From: Polyangium aurulentum
GTDB lineage: Bacteria > Myxococcota_A > Polyangia > Polyangiales > Polyangiaceae
Reading direction: 5' to 3'
DNA length: 64,000 bases
Assembly: GCA_945875545.1 (NCBI GenBank)
Contig: CAMCKZ010000001.1
Span: 1 to 64,000, forward strand
The notes under the pieces were generated by a model. The model had not been told where the DNA came from and did not search any database. It worked only from the letters and a program-made list of their open reading frames with translations. Each line of letters starts with the position of its first letter. Within the stretch, counting starts at the first letter, position 1. The translations under genes were made by a program, and so were the position numbers. This document shows positions 27,547 to 37,162 of this stretch, in pieces.

Positions 27547-30234
27547 TCAATCATATCCGTCATTCGCGTTCGCGAGTTCGAGCGCCCGGCGGGTCACACT
27601 TTCTCGGCACGCCAGCACGGTTTCCAAGGTGCCCTCCACGACCACGTTTCCGCCAGCGCGTCCGGCACCGGGGCCAAGTTCCACAATCCAATCGCTGGCC
27701 GCCATCACCGCGGCGCGATGTTCCGCCACCACCAACGTCGCGCCGCGCGATCGCAGTCGGCCCGTCGCGGACAAAAAACTTTCCACATCGTCGGCGGACA
27801 ACCCCGACGTGGGTTCGTCGAGCAGCACGAGCGCACCCTGAAGATCGGCGCGGGCGATCACGCGCGCGAGGACGATCCGTTTCGCCTCGCCGCTCGAAAG
27901 CGTGATCGTGCTCTGCCCGAGGGGAAGGTACCCGAGGCCAAGATCGGTGAGCGCATCGAGGCGCGACGCCAAGCGCATGTTGCCGCGAAACATGGCGGCG
28001 ACCTCCATCACGGGGAGAGCCAGGAGCTCACCGAGGGCATGCCCGTGGACGCGAATCTCGCTCGTCTCGCGGTTGAAGCGAAGGCCGTTGCACGCCGTGC
28101 AGGGCATGGTGTCGAAGCGGTCGAGGCCGCCGGGTTCGAGGCCCGTGCCCTCGCATCGTTCGCAGCGTCCGCCTCGTAAATTGTAGGAAAAACGCGCGAT
28201 TCCGTAACCGCGAGCCCGCGATTCTGCCGCGTTGGCGTAGGCCTCGCGAAGCCCGTCCAAGACGCCAATCGCGCTCGCCACGGTGCTTCTTTGACTTCGC
28301 GCGAGGGGGCGATCATCGACCAGCACCACGCTCGTGGGCGGCGGTCCAACCAATGTGCCGTGCCCGAACGGGGCCGGAAAATCAAAGCGCCGCGCCTCGG
28401 CGGCCACCGCAAGACCATCGCGGAGCAGCGTGCTTTTTCCGCTGCCCGAGACGCCGGTGAACGTCACCATCGCGCCCTGCGGAATGTGCACAGGCATTCC
28501 TTTTAGTTCGTGTATTGTGCATCCTGTTAGTTTCCACGCGGCTCCGAGAGTCGTCGAAGGTGCTCGTGCTTTTGTGGGCAGACGAGGCACGACACGGCGC
28601 GGTTCTCCTTCGTCGAGGAGGCGTCCTCCATGTTTTCCCGCGCCTGGTCCAAGCACGATGGCGTGATCCGCCCTGGCAATTGTCAGGGGATCGTGCGCGA
28701 TGGCGACGACGGTGGCCCCTTCGGTGATGAGGGCCCGAATGGCCTCCAAGACCGACTGCGCGTCGAGAGGATGAAGCCCGTCGGTGGGCTCGTCGAGCAG
28801 GTGCATCACCGACTCCAGAGGTGCCCCCATTTGCGCCACCAACCGCGCGCGTTGGAGCTCGCCCCGTGACAGGGTGTGCCCTCGACGCCGCAGCGAAAGG
28901 TGCGCGAGGCCCATGCGCGAAGCGGTCTCAAGACGCCGGTGAAGCTCGGTCCACACGGCTTTAAAACGCCCCTCCGGTGGTCCGCTCGGGCTGCCTTCCA
29001 AGAGCATCTTCGCGGCCATGGAAAGAGGCGCGGCCTCAAGCTCCGTCAAGCGGTGAGCGCCGAGCCTGTGCGCACGAAAACCCAGGGAACGCCCTGTGCC
29101 CGCGCACGATGGGCAGGGAGCGTCGCGGAGGAATGACGCGGGGCCCGGAAGGTCGGATTCGCCGCCTGCTTCGCGCGTGAGAAGCTCGCGCAATACGGTG
29201 AAAGTGTCTTCCGAATCGCCGGGCCCACCGAGGGCCGCGGACACCGCTTTTTCGTCGAGGGACGAAAGAGCGACCGTGGTCGTGAGCCCATGGGCCTTCG
29301 CGAGGGATTGAATCAGGGCCTTGGCGCCTGCCGTCGTGCCCGAGCCCCACGCGCGCACAGCTCCCGCTTGGAGACTTCGCGTCATGTCCACGGCCCGGGC
29401 GTGATCGAGGGCCGACACAAGCCCCGTCCCCTCGCAGGCGTCGCAACGACTTCGGGGGGAAGAGCATACAAGGTCTTCCGGTGTCATCCGTGGTATAGTT
29501 ATGGTACAACTATGGCAGCGTGGCTCCTGCGAGATGAGTAAATCATCAGCATTTTCCCTGGCAACACACGCGCTGCCGTTGCCGAGCCGCCACGCAAGTT
29601 CAATGGCGTCCACGAGTCTTCCGCGCACCCCGTCGCGCAGCGCGATGCGGTCGATCACCAGATCGGCGGGTTGACCGGCGACAAATTCTTCGAGGGCGAC
29701 GAGCTTGCCGTGCACGCGAACGCGAACCCATCCCTCGGTCAAAAGCGATTCGCGAAGAGCCCCATCGAGGATCACGAGCGGCGCCATAACGGTCACCCGT
29801 CCGCCGGGCGCTTCCGCGAGCCACGCATCGGCGTAGGCGTCGGCGGTGAGCGAGGCCATGGGTTCGCTGCATTGCGGGCATGCGAGGTTTCCGACGCGGG
29901 CTGCGAGGAGGGCGACGGCGTCTTCGATGGCGGTCAGCGAACCAAGGGTTTTGGCGGAAAAAAGTCCTGTAAATTCACGGGCATGCGCGAGTGTAGGCAG
30001 CAGGCCCAATGCCCTATCGATGGGCGGGCGAGCCACATTTGCGACGAGCTTTTGCCGGTCGACCGCCACGAGTTCGTCGAGGCGTCGCCGCGCCTCTGCG
30101 TGAAGTGTGTCGAGCAGCAACGTCGATTTTCCTGAGCCACTTGGCCCCACGATCACCGTGAACGCGCGATGCGGAATGGTCACTTCGTCGATACGCAAGT
30201 GCCGCGTGCGAACGCCGTAAAGAACGGTCTTCAT
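27547..30234 (-). CDS. Divergent UvrA paralogue (UvrA2-like ABC ATPase)
   Basis: 895 residues, two fused ABC ATPase cassettes of the UvrA type. Walker A: GPSGSGKS (30-37) and GVSGSGKS. Signature motifs are altered: LSRGELQR and LSSGEAKR instead of LSGGEQQR/LSGGEAQR. Walker B: LLDEPTDGLHPLD and LLDEPTSGLSADD. Zinc modules include CDACEGTG...CPSCAGTG and CERCEGTG...CTACNG; the last is shorter than in true UvrA and lacks the EMHFLPDVYV element. These are traits of UvrA2-type proteins, some linked to tolerance of DNA-binding drugs. ATG directly abuts the stop of the upstream PLP-enzyme gene, so both are co-transcribed. Confidence 0.85.
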   Translation of the reverse strand: MKTVLYGVRTRHLRIDEVTIPHRAFTVIVGPSGSGKSTLLLDTLHAEARRRLDELVAVDRQKLVANVARPPIDRALGLLPTLAHAREFTGLFSAKTLGSLTAIEDAVALLAARVGNLACPQCSEPMASLTADAYADAWLAEAPGGRVTVMAPLVILDGALRESLLTEGWVRVRVHGKLVALEEFVAGQPADLVIDRIALRDGVRGRLVDAIELAWRLGNGSACVARENADDLLISQEPRCHSCTITIPRMTPEDLVCSSPRSRCDACEGTGLVSALDHARAVDMTRSLQAGAVRAWGSGTTAGAKALIQSLAKAHGLTTTVALSSLDEKAVSAALGGPGDSEDTFTVLRELLTREAGGESDLPGPASFLRDAPCPSCAGTGRSLGFRAHRLGAHRLTELEAAPLSMAAKMLLEGSPSGPPEGRFKAVWTELHRRLETASRMGLAHLSLRRRGHTLSRGELQRARLVAQMGAPLESVMHLLDEPTDGLHPLDAQSVLEAIRALITEGATVVAIAHDPLTIARADHAIVLGPGAGKHGGRLLDEGEPRRVVPRLPTKARAPSTTLGAAWKLTGCTIHELKGMPVHIPQGAMVTFTGVSGSGKSTLLRDGLAVAAEARRFDFPAPFGHGTLVGPPPTSVVLVDDRPLARSQRSTVASAIGVLDGLREAYANAAESRARGYGIARFSYNLRGGRCERCEGTGLEPGGLDRFDTMPCTACNGLRFNRETSEIRVHGHALGELLALPVMEVAAMFRGNMRLASRLDALTDLGLGYLPLGQSTITLSSGEAKRIVLARVIARADLQGALVLLDEPTSGLSADDVESFLSATGRLRSRGATLVVAEHRAAVMAASDWIVELGPGAGRAGGNVVVEGTLETVLACRESVTRRALELANANDGYD

Positions 30235-31467
30235 TTACGGTGCCAGGGCCGCATCGAGGGCGCCGAGCAGGTCTTGTTCGAGGGCTGCCGCACCCTCAAG
30301 GCCCACGCTGAGACGCAGGAGCCCGTCGGCAATTCCAGCGGCGCGCCGCGTTTCGGCGGGCATGGTGGAATGGGTGGTGGATGCAGAATGCACGACCAGC
30401 GTTCGCGCGTCGCCGAGACTCACCGCGTGGGTCGCCGTGCGCAACGCGTTGATCACTTTGCGCCCGGTGCCGAGGGCATCGCAGCCACCCATGGGCGTCA
30501 CCTCGAAGGCCATCATGCTGCCAAATGCGAACATCTGTGCGGAGGCAAGTTCGTGCTGCGGGTGCGAGGCCAGAGAGGGGTGATGCACGACCTCAATGGC
30601 CGAATGCGCGTGCAATATTTTCGCCAGGTAAGCCGCCGTGCGATTGGCCTGTTCTTGGCGCAAGGCGAACGTGCGAAGGCCTCGTTCTATCAAAAATGCG
30701 CTCAGGGGTGGAAGCACGGCACCCAGGCCTTTTACAGTGTATTCGCGAACGCGGTCGACCAAAAGCCGTGAGCCCGCAACGACCCCGCCCACCACATCGC
30801 CATGCCCCGAAAGTGCCTTGGTGGCCGAGTGCAGAACGAGGTCCGCACCGAGGGCGAGGGGCGTCTGGCAAAACGGCGTCGCGAAGGTGTTGTCGGCGAT
30901 GAGCAGCAGTCCGTGAGACCTCGCGAAGGTCACCGCGTCGCGGATGTTGGTGATGGCCAGCGTCGGGTTCGCAGGAGTTTCTATGTAGACTGCACGCGTA
31001 TGTGCCGTGAGTGCGGCCTTCCAATCGTCCGGGTTCGCAGCGTGGACGAAGGTCGTGCCGATGCCGTGGCGCGGAAGGCGCTCCCGTAGAAGTCGCGCCG
31101 ATTCGGCGTACATCGCCACGGGCGCGATCAGGTGGTCGCCAGCGGAAAAGAGGCCGAGCAGCGTCCCCGCGATGGCCGCCATGCCGCTCGATGTCACCGC
31201 GACCGATTCCGCGCCCTCCACGGCCGCAAGGCGAGACTCCAAATGACTCACGGTCGGATTTCCCCACCGGCCGTAAATCCAGGCCTCGTTGCCGCCTTGG
31301 AACGCGAGGGCCGCGCTCTCGGCGTCGTCGAAGCGAAAGGCAGTGGAAAGCACCACCGGCGCGTCGGTCGCACCGTACGGGAGGGGCTGCTCGCCGCCGT
31401 GGATGCAGGTCGTTGTCAAATACTCTGCGCGGGCTCGCAGTATTCCTTCGTATGCGCTCGAGTCCAC
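30235..31467 (-). CDS. Cystathionine gamma-synthase/lyase-family PLP enzyme
   Basis: Trans-sulfuration-type PLP enzyme (fold type I), 410 residues. PLP lysine is Lys217 in HSATKALSGHGD; other landmarks are YGRWGNPT, SSGMAAI, PVAMYAES, ETPANPTL and ADNTFATPF. This places it with cystathionine gamma-synthase, gamma-lyase, methionine gamma-lyase and O-acetylhomoserine enzymes, which motifs alone do not separate. Start: GTG at 31467 preceded by GGAAAGG at good distance; longer frames overlap the divergent gene at 31577. It is followed with no gap by the UvrA-like gene. Confidence 0.9.
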   Translation of the reverse strand: MDSSAYEGILRARAEYLTTTCIHGGEQPLPYGATDAPVVLSTAFRFDDAESAALAFQGGNEAWIYGRWGNPTVSHLESRLAAVEGAESVAVTSSGMAAIAGTLLGLFSAGDHLIAPVAMYAESARLLRERLPRHGIGTTFVHAANPDDWKAALTAHTRAVYIETPANPTLAITNIRDAVTFARSHGLLLIADNTFATPFCQTPLALGADLVLHSATKALSGHGDVVGGVVAGSRLLVDRVREYTVKGLGAVLPPLSAFLIERGLRTFALRQEQANRTAAYLAKILHAHSAIEVVHHPSLASHPQHELASAQMFAFGSMMAFEVTPMGGCDALGTGRKVINALRTATHAVSLGDARTLVVHSASTTHSTMPAETRRAAGIADGLLRLSVGLEGAAALEQDLLGALDAALAP

Positions 31468-31576
31468 TTCGCTAACCTTTCCGTGAAGGCCTTTCGGCGC
31501 GGGCCGGCACGTAATTATCTGCTGGCGTTTCACCTCGCCGGAGAACCGATGTAGCATCTCGACGGAGGCCGGAGTC

Positions 31577-34500
31577 ATGTTGAAGGTGGAATGCGAGTCG
31601 TGCGGCACACCGTTTCAGGTGGATGAAAAACGCGTTCCAGCCACGGGTCTGCGCATGCGGTGCCCCAAGTGCGGTCATGCCTTCACCGTGGTGCAGCCCA
31701 CCATGGAACTGAATCTGGATTTGCCCCTTGCTGCGGCAATAACCTCGTTGCCAGTCACCGTCGTAGGCGACCCAGACTCCTCACCCACCGCCCTCAGCGA
31801 CCTTCCGTTGCCCTCCGCTTTTGCCCTTCCGTCGAACGACCGACCGACCGCGCGCCCCACGTCGGGCAGCCCTCCGAACCCGCTGCGATCGTTTCCGCCA
31901 CCGCCGCCCCTGATGCCCCCGCTCGCATCCCCGTTGCTGCCCTTGGACCTCCCGCGGGCGGCGAAAGTTTCCGACTTGCCGATGCCTCTCGCGCCGCCAA
32001 TGTTGCGCACCGGGCCGCAGAAAACAGTGCCTTCGCTGTCGTCCGACTTGCCCGAGCCGGCGCGCCCAAAGGCCCGCGGTGGGGCGCGCGAACTCGACAT
32101 GCACACGCCTCCCGCGGGGTTGCGTCGAGGTGGTCCGCGTGAACTTGAATTGTTGGGCGCGGTTCCGCAGCCGAGCGCGGATCTCCCAGCCCCCTACAGC
32201 TCGATGGAGGCCATCGGTGACTTCGGTGAGCTCGATCTGCCGTCCCACGCCAGTCCGCAAAATGTCTATTCGGTGAGCGACGGAAACGAAGCGTTCGCTC
32301 CCGGTGCAGCGCCGGTCATGAAAACGGCGGCATTCGGATCGTTCGACTTTGAGGCCAGCGGAGAAACTCCTATCGCCCAGGGTGACCGGCTCGACAAGGC
32401 CGACCAGCCCGCATCTTCTCGGGGCGCGCAAGAAGCGCTTCTCGAAGAAGACCTCACCGGGCGTGTAGAGAATCCCCGCGCCCCAGCCCCTAAAGGCCGG
32501 GAGGGTGACCGCCCAACGAAGCGCCGCCGAGGGCTTCGGCGATCCATCGCCGCGGCCGTCGCCTTGGGCATTGGCGTCACAGGGGTTTCCCTGCAAGGAA
32601 CGGCCTACGGCGCTTTTGGTTACCGGGTTTTCGATGAAGCCATTCATCGCTCGGAATACCGAAACAAGCTCGCGGAAGCCCGCGCCATTACCATGGATGC
32701 ATTGGGCCGCGACGCCGACGCCGACGCGCGGGCCGCCGTGCAGTCGCTCGCGACGTTGGCCAACGCAGTACCTCGAGCCACGCGGCTGGCAGCGTACCAG
32801 GCCTTCATCGAGGGGCTTTCGGATCTGCGATTCGGGGTCGATGTCGCCAGCAAGCAGAGCGCTGGAATTTGGCGACCCGGAGCGTTTCCGGATCAAACCT
32901 CGAGCGTCGAAAAACTTGCGTCCAGTGCCGGCGCCCTGGCCCGAGGCCAAGTTGATGAAGCCGACAGACTGGCCACCGAAGGCCTTGCGCGTGGGGCCCG
33001 CGATGAGTTTCCTGAAGAGGTCGCGTCGCTCAACTTCGAAATAGCTTTGCTTCGAAACGACTTTCCGCGAGCCCGGGCAGAAGTTGAGCGCATGGCGACG
33101 TGGGGTCTGCGGGGTCCGTTTGCGCTGGCCCGCGTTGAGTCGGCGGCGGGTGCCATCGACAAGGCCAAAGAGGCCCTCGATTCGGTGTTGGCGGTCGACC
33201 CCAATCACGCCGGTGCCCTCGTTCGGTCGTCGCGCATTGCCCACGAAGTGGACCACAATGACGGCCTCGCGCTGCAGCTCGTGGAGCGGGTGTTGTCGCC
33301 CACCCGCGCGGCACCGGCATCGACGACGGAACGGTCGCTGGCCCTCGCATTGCGCGGCCGCATCGCCGATTCCCGCGGCGTCCTCGGGGAGGCGCAGAAG
33401 TCGTACACCGAGGCACTTTTGCTGTCGCCGTCGAACGCGTTGGCGCTCATGGGCCAGGGCGAAATCGTGTTCACCGAAGGCCGTTACGCGGAAGCCCTCA
33501 CGCGCTTCGACGCCGCGGTCCAGATCGAGCCCGGAAATATTTTGGCGATTGTGGGCAAGGCCAAAGCGATGGTGGGGCTTGAGCGCTTGGCAGACGCGCA
33601 GGCGGTTTTGGCGAGCGCGCGCGAGCGATTTCCCAAAGAAATGCGCATCGTGAACGGGCTGGCAAACGTCGAGCGAGCCCTCGGATCGGTCGTGGAAGCG
33701 GAGCGCGACTACCTCGAGGCCATCGCCCTCATCGACGTGACGGCGCCCGAGGCCAGCGCCCCGTACCTGGGTCTTTCCCTCCTTTTGGCGTCGCAAGATC
33801 GCGGGACGGAGGCGCGCGAAAAGCTTCGCGAAGCACGTCAAAATCTTCCCGATTCGGCCGCCATGAACCGCGCCTTCGGCGAGGTGGCTCTCGTCGAAGG
33901 CCGCTACGACGACGCCATCGGAGACTTCAAGAGAGCCCTCGAACAATCCCTGGCGGATGTGGCCGCGCGATTTCGTTACGGCGTCGCTTTGCGCCGTGCG
34001 CGCCACTTCGATGAAGCCGCCACGGAGTTCGCCGCCGTGTCTCAGGTCGACCCGGATTTTCCAGGCTTGGCCCTGGAGCGCGGCCTCATGTTTGAGCAGT
34101 CGGGGCAAGTTGAAATGGCGCTGCGGCAATTTGAAGGCGCGATCAAAAAAGCGCCAGACGATCCGGATTTGCAGCTCCGTGTCGCGAGCATGTACGTCAT
34201 CGTCGGCCGCTTTGACGACGGCCTCAGCATTCTTCGTAAGGTCGCGCAGGCACGGCCAAATAGCGCGGAAACCGCCCATTTTATTGGGCGCGCGCTCTTC
34301 GGAAAGTCGCGGGGCAACGCCGAACCAGAGGCGCTGCGGCAACTCAAACGCTCCGTCGACCTCGATAAGAACAGGGCTGAATATCACTTGTATTATGCAT
34401 GGGCCTCCAATGAGGCCGTGCCGCCGCAACTTGATCTCGCGCGCAGCGAGGTCGAGATCGCTCTGAGGCTCGACCGCCTTCAGCCCGAGTCTTACTGGCA

Positions 34501-34960
34501 GCGGGCGGTGATTGAGAGGCGTCTGTCGGCGATCGACGACGCCCTCGATGACGTGAACCGAGCGCTCACGCTCAAGCCAAGTCTCTTGGAGGCGCAGGCC
34601 ACCCTCGCCGAGTGCCTCGAAGACAAAAAGCAATACGGGAAGGCGCTCGAGGCTTGGAAGCGGGCGATTGAGGCCCCCCAGTCGTGGCCCGAATGGCATT
34701 ACCGTTATGCGCGCCTCGTGGCCGACTCGCCCAAGCGAAAAGATGCGGGGCTGTACGCAGTATTTGCGGCGACAGAAGGGGCCAAGCGGCATGGCAAGCC
34801 CGCGTGGGTTAACCAAGCGAATTTCCTAGCGGGCGAGCTCTTGTTCGAGGCCAAAAAAATGGTCGAAGCGCAAGTTTTTCTGGAGCGCTTTGTCGAAAAT
34901 GCGACGCCCCGCGATCCGGATCGGGAGTCGGCGAAGAAGATGCTCGAGAGCCTGCGGTGA
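31577..34960 (+). CDS. Zinc-ribbon/TPR membrane protein
   Basis: 1127 residues. N-terminal MJ0042-type zinc ribbon (Cys6, Cys9, Cys29, Cys32), a long Pro/Leu/Ser-rich linker, one membrane helix at about 323-345 (AAAVALGIGVTGVSLQG) and then ~750 residues of TPR repeats in a continuous superhelix (e.g. A.LLSPSNALALMGQGEIVFTEGRYAEALTRFD). The topology is cytoplasmic ribbon, periplasmic TPR. Such proteins are common in myxobacteria, with a scaffolding or assembly role suspected. ATG with GGAGG 11 bases upstream. It overlaps the DUF58 gene by four bases (GTGA), which suggests the two work together. Confidence 0.85.
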   Translation: MLKVECESCGTPFQVDEKRVPATGLRMRCPKCGHAFTVVQPTMELNLDLPLAAAITSLPVTVVGDPDSSPTALSDLPLPSAFALPSNDRPTARPTSGSPPNPLRSFPPPPPLMPPLASPLLPLDLPRAAKVSDLPMPLAPPMLRTGPQKTVPSLSSDLPEPARPKARGGARELDMHTPPAGLRRGGPRELELLGAVPQPSADLPAPYSSMEAIGDFGELDLPSHASPQNVYSVSDGNEAFAPGAAPVMKTAAFGSFDFEASGETPIAQGDRLDKADQPASSRGAQEALLEEDLTGRVENPRAPAPKGREGDRPTKRRRGLRRSIAAAVALGIGVTGVSLQGTAYGAFGYRVFDEAIHRSEYRNKLAEARAITMDALGRDADADARAAVQSLATLANAVPRATRLAAYQAFIEGLSDLRFGVDVASKQSAGIWRPGAFPDQTSSVEKLASSAGALARGQVDEADRLATEGLARGARDEFPEEVASLNFEIALLRNDFPRARAEVERMATWGLRGPFALARVESAAGAIDKAKEALDSVLAVDPNHAGALVRSSRIAHEVDHNDGLALQLVERVLSPTRAAPASTTERSLALALRGRIADSRGVLGEAQKSYTEALLLSPSNALALMGQGEIVFTEGRYAEALTRFDAAVQIEPGNILAIVGKAKAMVGLERLADAQAVLASARERFPKEMRIVNGLANVERALGSVVEAERDYLEAIALIDVTAPEASAPYLGLSLLLASQDRGTEAREKLREARQNLPDSAAMNRAFGEVALVEGRYDDAIGDFKRALEQSLADVAARFRYGVALRRARHFDEAATEFAAVSQVDPDFPGLALERGLMFEQSGQVEMALRQFEGAIKKAPDDPDLQLRVASMYVIVGRFDDGLSILRKVAQARPNSAETAHFIGRALFGKSRGNAEPEALRQLKRSVDLDKNRAEYHLYYAWASNEAVPPQLDLARSEVEIALRLDRLQPESYWQRAVIERRLSAIDDALDDVNRALTLKPSLLEAQATLAECLEDKKQYGKALEAWKRAIEAPQSWPEWHYRYARLVADSPKRKDAGLYAVFAATEGAKRHGKPAWVNQANFLAGELLFEAKKMVEAQVFLERFVENATPRDPDRESAKKMLESLR

Positions 34961-35952
34961 GGTGGTTCAGCGCCCGTCTCAAAGACCGAAAAGACGGCGA
35001 AACGAGCAGCCCCGGCGGCGAACCGATTTTGCCCGGTGATGCGTTGCGAAGACTTCGCCTCGAGGCCTCGCAGGTGGCCGATGGAGTGATGAGCGGCTTT
35101 CACGCGAGCGCGCGCCTCGGCCGGGGTATCGAGTTTGCCGGGTTTCGCAGTTACGTCCCCGGAGACGATCTGCGGTTCCTGGATCGGCGAAGAAGTCTTT
35201 CGGACACGGGGCTTCTCGTGCGCCAATACGCTATCGAACGCGATCGGCAACTGCTGACCATCGTCGACGGCTCCGCATCGATGGGCCTGGCACCGGGCCT
35301 GGCACCGGGCCTGGAGAGAGGGCAGGGGCTTTTGCGCAAGCGTCGATGGGCAGACGTGCTGGCAGCGGCCCTCGTGCGAATCGCGGCCGCGCAGGGCGAT
35401 GCGGCGTGCGCTGCAACCATCGGCCAAACGTGGGCCGTGAGCGGTTTCTTTCGGGGCAAGAAAGCCTTTGAGCGCGCGACGGAGGTTCTGCAACGGCCAG
35501 GCCGTTCCGACGTCGCCTTGCCCCGGTCTGACGCCGCGCCGGAGGCGGCGCTCGCAGGTGCCATCGCGCGCGTTGCCCGGGGAGCGGGTTGGGTGGTTTT
35601 GCTGAGCGATTTTCTCGATGAACGGCCGCCACTTATGGGGCTCTTGGCGGAGGCGCGCGGCCGGGGGGCCCACGTGCTGGCGGTGCGCATCGAGGCCCCC
35701 GAAGAGCGCGATTTTCCTTTCGAGGAGACCGTGCACCTTCGTTGCCCCGAGACGCTGGACCGCCTGGAAACGTTCGGCCCGGCGGCCCGCACACGGTACC
35801 TCGGGGCGCGTGCAGGTCATCGCGCGGCGACAACGGCGCTACTGACCGCGCGGGGTATTTCCGTCGTCGATGCGTGCACCGATGACCAGCCCGCGCGCGT
35901 CCTTGTGCAGGCCATCGAGGCGCTTCGTCGCCGGTCATCAGCCGTCAAATAG
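34957..35952 (+). CDS. DUF58 domain protein
   Basis: 331 residues, soluble. It shows the DUF58 signature FRSYVPGDDLRFLDRRRS and a VWA-like strand with VDGSASMG (degenerate MIDAS). DUF58 proteins usually act with a MoxR AAA+ ATPase and VWA proteins in envelope assembly or stress responses. No moxR is in this stretch, but a VWA membrane protein follows after tyrA. A 12-base tandem repeat encodes GLAPGLAPGL at ~111-120. Start is the GTG at 34957, overlapping the TPR gene stop. Confidence 0.85.
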   Translation: MRWFSARLKDRKDGETSSPGGEPILPGDALRRLRLEASQVADGVMSGFHASARLGRGIEFAGFRSYVPGDDLRFLDRRRSLSDTGLLVRQYAIERDRQLLTIVDGSASMGLAPGLAPGLERGQGLLRKRRWADVLAAALVRIAAAQGDAACAATIGQTWAVSGFFRGKKAFERATEVLQRPGRSDVALPRSDAAPEAALAGAIARVARGAGWVVLLSDFLDERPPLMGLLAEARGRGAHVLAVRIEAPEERDFPFEETVHLRCPETLDRLETFGPAARTRYLGARAGHRAATTALLTARGISVVDACTDDQPARVLVQAIEALRRRSSAVK

Positions 35953-36083
35953 ACGGCGTATGTTTCACCATCGGGGCCGCCGCGATGGGGAGGGTCGGCG
36001 GGCAAAGAAAAAAGGGATGCGGGGTCGTTCGGAACGGGCACAAAGCGGTTGCGCGCACCCGCAGAACACGCGACGAAGCTCAT

Positions 36084-37145
36084 GTGAACGTCTCGCGCAT
36101 TGGATTTGTGGGCTTCGGTAAATTCGGCCGAGCCTTCGCCGAACTTCTCGCGGAGGTAGGCCTCGACGTGCGGTTTCTTGACCCGCACACCCACGATGAA
36201 GACCCTCGGCGCGTGGCATCCACGGGTGAACTCGCCGCGTGGTCCGAGGTTTTGATCCTCGCCACGCCAGCCCTCGCGATGGCCCAAATTTTGCGGGAAC
36301 TCCTGCCATTTCTCACGCCGGCGCACGTCGTGTGCGACGTAGCAAGCGTGAAAGTTGTGCCCTGGCGAGCTCTCACCGAGGCCCTCGGCGACCGCATTCC
36401 GTGGGTTGCCACCCATCCACTTTTCGGCCCCGTGAGTTTGGCCCGAGCCGAGCGACCACTGCGCGTTGTCGTGTGCCCGCAGCCCCGTTTTCCCGAGGCG
36501 CAGCAGCTCGTTGAGGCTCTGTTTTTGCGTGTAGGTTGCACCATTGTTCGCCGCGACGCCGACGACCATGATCGCGGCATGGCCGATACGCACGCGCTCG
36601 CATTTTTCGTTGCAAAAGGCGTCTTGGAGGCGAACTTTCCCATCGACGCCCCGGATGCACCTCCGTCGTTTCAAGCCATTGCGCGAACGGTCAAAACGGT
36701 CCGTGAAGACGCGGGGCATCTCTTCGCGACTATCGAACTCGACAACCCGCACGCGAGGTCCGCGCGCCTGCGCCTTATGGAGGCGTTGGGTCGTGTTCAC
36801 GGCCAGCTCGAAGATGCGGATTTGGCCCGGGGCGACGCCGCCGCCGAGGCGCGATTGAGTCTCCCGCCCACGATGGCGGTCACCCCCGTGTTGGTCGAAA
36901 CGCGCACCATGATCGACGAGATCGACCGGGAACTATTGGCGCTTTTGGCACAACGCGCCGAGCTTGGTCGCCGTGCGGGCGCTGAGAAAGAGCGCTTGGG
37001 GCGCGCCATCCGAGACCGAGGTCGCGAGGCGGCCATGCTGCAAGAGCGCCGTGTGTGGGCCGAAGAAAGGTCCCTCGACGGAGAAGCTGTTGCGGCGGTT
37101 TTTGAGGCCATCCTGCATCTCTCGCGGCGCGCGCAGGGCGCCTAA
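36084..37145 (+). CDS. tyrA: Prephenate dehydrogenase-chorismate mutase fusion
   Basis: Tyrosine synthesis: chorismate to prephenate and on to 4-hydroxyphenylpyruvate. From the GTG at 36084 it has 353 residues. An N-terminal NAD(P)-binding domain (GFVGFGKFGRAFAE) and the prephenate dehydrogenase helical domain with THPLFGP and D.HD...A..HAL are followed at ~272-353 by an AroQ-type chorismate mutase (TMIDEIDRELLALLAQRAELGRR...LGRAIRDRGREAAM). The order is the reverse of E. coli TyrA, where the mutase comes first. It is inserted between DUF58 and VWA genes. Longer in-frame starts (35985) have no homology. Confidence 0.9.
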   Translation: MNVSRIGFVGFGKFGRAFAELLAEVGLDVRFLDPHTHDEDPRRVASTGELAAWSEVLILATPALAMAQILRELLPFLTPAHVVCDVASVKVVPWRALTEALGDRIPWVATHPLFGPVSLARAERPLRVVVCPQPRFPEAQQLVEALFLRVGCTIVRRDADDHDRGMADTHALAFFVAKGVLEANFPIDAPDAPPSFQAIARTVKTVREDAGHLFATIELDNPHARSARLRLMEALGRVHGQLEDADLARGDAAAEARLSLPPTMAVTPVLVETRTMIDEIDRELLALLAQRAELGRRAGAEKERLGRAIRDRGREAAMLQERRVWAEERSLDGEAVAAVFEAILHLSRRAQGA

Positions 37146-37162
37146 ACCATGCGGGGCTCTTG

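Noticed and set aside
29490-29520. Operator-like inverted repeat in the UvrA-like gene
   Set aside because: Six-base arms (ATAGTT/AACTAT) within coding sequence; too short to support a regulatory role.
31781-34816. 1011-residue minus-strand open frame opposite the TPR gene
   Set aside because: Shadow of the zinc-ribbon/TPR gene, whose repeats and motifs are clear.
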